Under the pieces are notes generated by a model. That model was not told where the DNA came from. It was given only the letters and a program-made list of their open reading frames with translations, and did not search any database. A stretch of DNA of 41,407 nt, taken from NCBI GenBank assembly GCA_900759335.1, contig CAAEUX010000027.1, positions 1-41,407 on the forward strand. The letters are read 5' to 3'. The translations under genes and the position numbers were made by a program. How positions within the stretch are numbered: the stretch's first letter is position 1; each line of letters opens with the position of its first letter. Below, one piece after another: positions 40,192 to 41,407 of the stretch. This DNA comes from an uncultured Collinsella sp. (GTDB taxonomy: Bacteria; Actinomycetota; Coriobacteriia; Coriobacteriales; Coriobacteriaceae).

Positions 40192-41028
40192 CTAGACGCC
40201 AATCGCACGACGATACTCTGCCATTACCTGCGCATCGGCTGCCGCGGGATTGGCGAAATAGCGCCAATCATAGGTCTCGGCCGAAACAACTCCGCGATAG
40301 CCGCGCGCCACCAACCTATCCAGGTCGGCGCGCATATCGCGGTCGCCGTCACCCCAGGCAAGATGCGTCGTGCCATCTGCCGCAACATCGACAAAATGCA
40401 CGTGGGCGACATCATCGCCAAGCAGATCGAAATAATCGTCGATGGTATCCCCCGCCACCGCCATAGCGCCCAAATCCAGACATGCCTTAAGTGCCGGATG
40501 ATTAACTGCCTCGATCATGCGCTTCGTATCGGCCGCCGAGTTCACGATCATCGACTCAACCGGCTGCAGGGCCTCGAGCACCAGTCGCACGCCGCGCTCT
40601 CCCGCATGCTCGGCAATCGCACGCAGCATCGAGGCGCTGCGACCCCACGCGTCCTCGATCGGCTCGTTCAAAAATGCCCAGCCGCTCGAGACCATGACCT
40701 GCTCGGCTCCAAGTTCCGCCGCGATATCCACAACGTTCTTAAAGTACGCGAGCGTGCGGGCACGCGCCTCATTCCCGCGCGCCGCGATATTCCACGGCTT
40801 GGGGTTGTTCTGTTCGGGACAAAGCCCCACAATCCGAACCCCATACCGCTGTGACAGCTCCTGCACCTGCTCGAGCGAATCGTATCCATGGCAATCGACA
40901 TACAGATGCATCGCCCCGGTCCAAAGCTCGCAACACGTGTAGCCCGAAGCCGACGCCGAAGAAAAGAACTCCTCAAGGTCAAAATAACGATGGCTGATAT
41001 TCATGACGGCAAGCTGGGGATAGCTCAT
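40192..41028 (-). CDS. TIM-barrel sugar epimerase/isomerase, FrlC-like
   Basis: 278 residues of the xylose-isomerase-like (AP endonuclease 2) TIM barrel. Several segments resemble FrlC, the fructoselysine 3-epimerase of Escherichia coli: CCELWTGAMH, IVGLCPEQNN, WGRSASML, LEALQPVESMIV. Probable metal ligands are Glu in VLEALQP, Asp in KACLDLGAM, His in VHFVDV and Glu in VSAETYDW. The ATG at 41028 follows GGAGAG. The preceding gene encodes a FrlB-like SIS protein, supporting a role in Amadori-product catabolism (inference; other ketose epimerase activities are possible). Confidence 0.78.
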   Translation of the reverse strand: MSYPQLAVMNISHRYFDLEEFFSSASASGYTCCELWTGAMHLYVDCHGYDSLEQVQELSQRYGVRIVGLCPEQNNPKPWNIAARGNEARARTLAYFKNVVDIAAELGAEQVMVSSGWAFLNEPIEDAWGRSASMLRAIAEHAGERGVRLVLEALQPVESMIVNSAADTKRMIEAVNHPALKACLDLGAMAVAGDTIDDYFDLLGDDVAHVHFVDVAADGTTHLAWGDGDRDMRADLDRLVARGYRGVVSAETYDWRYFANPAAADAQVMAEYRRAIGV

Positions 41029-41101
41029 AATTACTCTCCAACCCAAGCGAGGCCCCGTTCCATATAGGAGCGAGGCCCAATTACACAAACGTTATTTGCT
41101 C

Positions 41102-41407
41102 TTAGTAGTCGAACTGGTGATAGTAGCGACGGTAGTTGAGGTTGTGCTTGGTGACCGTCTCGTAGTAAGCGGCAAGGCGATCGGTGATCAGCGAGGAGAG
41201 GATCCACGGAGACACGATGACGCGGAACTCGTCGTCAAGGCCGGGAATCGCGAACTCGGCGGTGTCGATGACGTTGATGTCGGTGTCGCCGGTCACGCCG
41301 CGGGTCAGGAACGCGCGGACGCGCTCGTCGAGCTTGCGGTTCTCGTCCTCGCCCATGAACAGGAAGACCGGGACGCCGGGCTCCACGAGCTCGAGGGTGC
41401 CGTGGAA
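41102..41407 (-). CDS. C-terminal part of SIS-domain sugar deglycase/isomerase, FrlB-like
   Basis: The last 101 residues of a gene running off the right edge. The segment FHGTLELVEPGVPVFLFMGE followed by a charged helix and FRVIVSPWILSSLITDRLA is the second half of a SIS domain of the GlmS/AgaS/FrlB group. The C-terminus NYRRYYHQFDY resembles the conserved tyrosine-rich tail of FrlB (fructoselysine-6-phosphate deglycase). Its stop is 73 bases before the epimerase start, so they form an operon. Substrate is inferred from the pairing. Confidence 0.72.
   Translation of the reverse strand, partial: FHGTLELVEPGVPVFLFMGEDENRKLDERVRAFLTRGVTGDTDINVIDTAEFAIPGLDDEFRVIVSPWILSSLITDRLAAYYETVTKHNLNYRRYYHQFDY

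Overview
The window is about 41.4 kb of high-GC (roughly 60%) bacterial chromosome. Protein content, codon bias and repeat style fit an anaerobic gut Coriobacteriia, most likely Collinsella or a close relative; this is inference from the proteins, since no rRNA is present. The genes are mostly core metabolism and regulation. There is no phage or conjugative module, no CRISPR array and no recognisable transposase.

Layout. At the left edge a truncated GH1 (6-phospho-)beta-glucosidase (minus) diverges from a GntR/UTRA repressor (plus), followed by manA. After a 530-base non-coding stretch come pcrA and uppP (minus), a universal stress protein (plus), a two-component system (minus), an unrecognised gene, purH (minus), a GNAT acetyltransferase (plus) and a secreted DUF2207 protein (minus). 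From 16.3 to 23.1 kb lie glutamyl-Q tRNA(Asp) synthetase, a metallophosphatase, a small membrane protein, a UBA/DUF4342 protein with a second two-component system, a VOC/PTS-EIIB pair and a TPR-like membrane protein. tRNA-Leu(UAA) at 23.2 kb is followed by a duplicated copy of its 3' end, tandem hairpin repeats and a DUF4143 ATPase. From 25.2 to 30.6 kb, all minus, are a Ppx/GppA phosphatase, a FtsB/DivIC-like protein, enolase, yfcE-mazG and a stand-alone LarC C-terminal domain. The right quarter is a full histidine pathway: a PHP histidinol phosphatase (plus) facing the minus-strand operon hisZG-hisD-hisC-hisB-hisH-hisA-hisF-hisI-hisE, with HisZ and HisG fused in one protein. At the right edge are a FrlC-like TIM-barrel epimerase and the 3' end of a FrlB-like SIS protein, suggesting Amadori-product (fructoselysine-type) catabolism.

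The most unusual content is non-coding. Several intergenic regions carry large palindromes. Two nested palindromes at 2959-3085 and 3247-3356 share inner segments exactly, in opposite orientation. Their outer arms and apical hairpins have different sequences, yet each pairs perfectly with itself. That is the pattern of a conserved structure with compensatory change. A third, related in architecture, lies inside the his operon at 32697-32791. A separate palindrome family beginning AAGTTGCGG occurs three times, a 181-bp inverted-repeat element sits at 18554-18734, and a 16-base GGGGAC-containing motif recurs at three sites. These look like non-autonomous repeats or structured RNAs typical of the lineage; I cannot tell whether they have been described.
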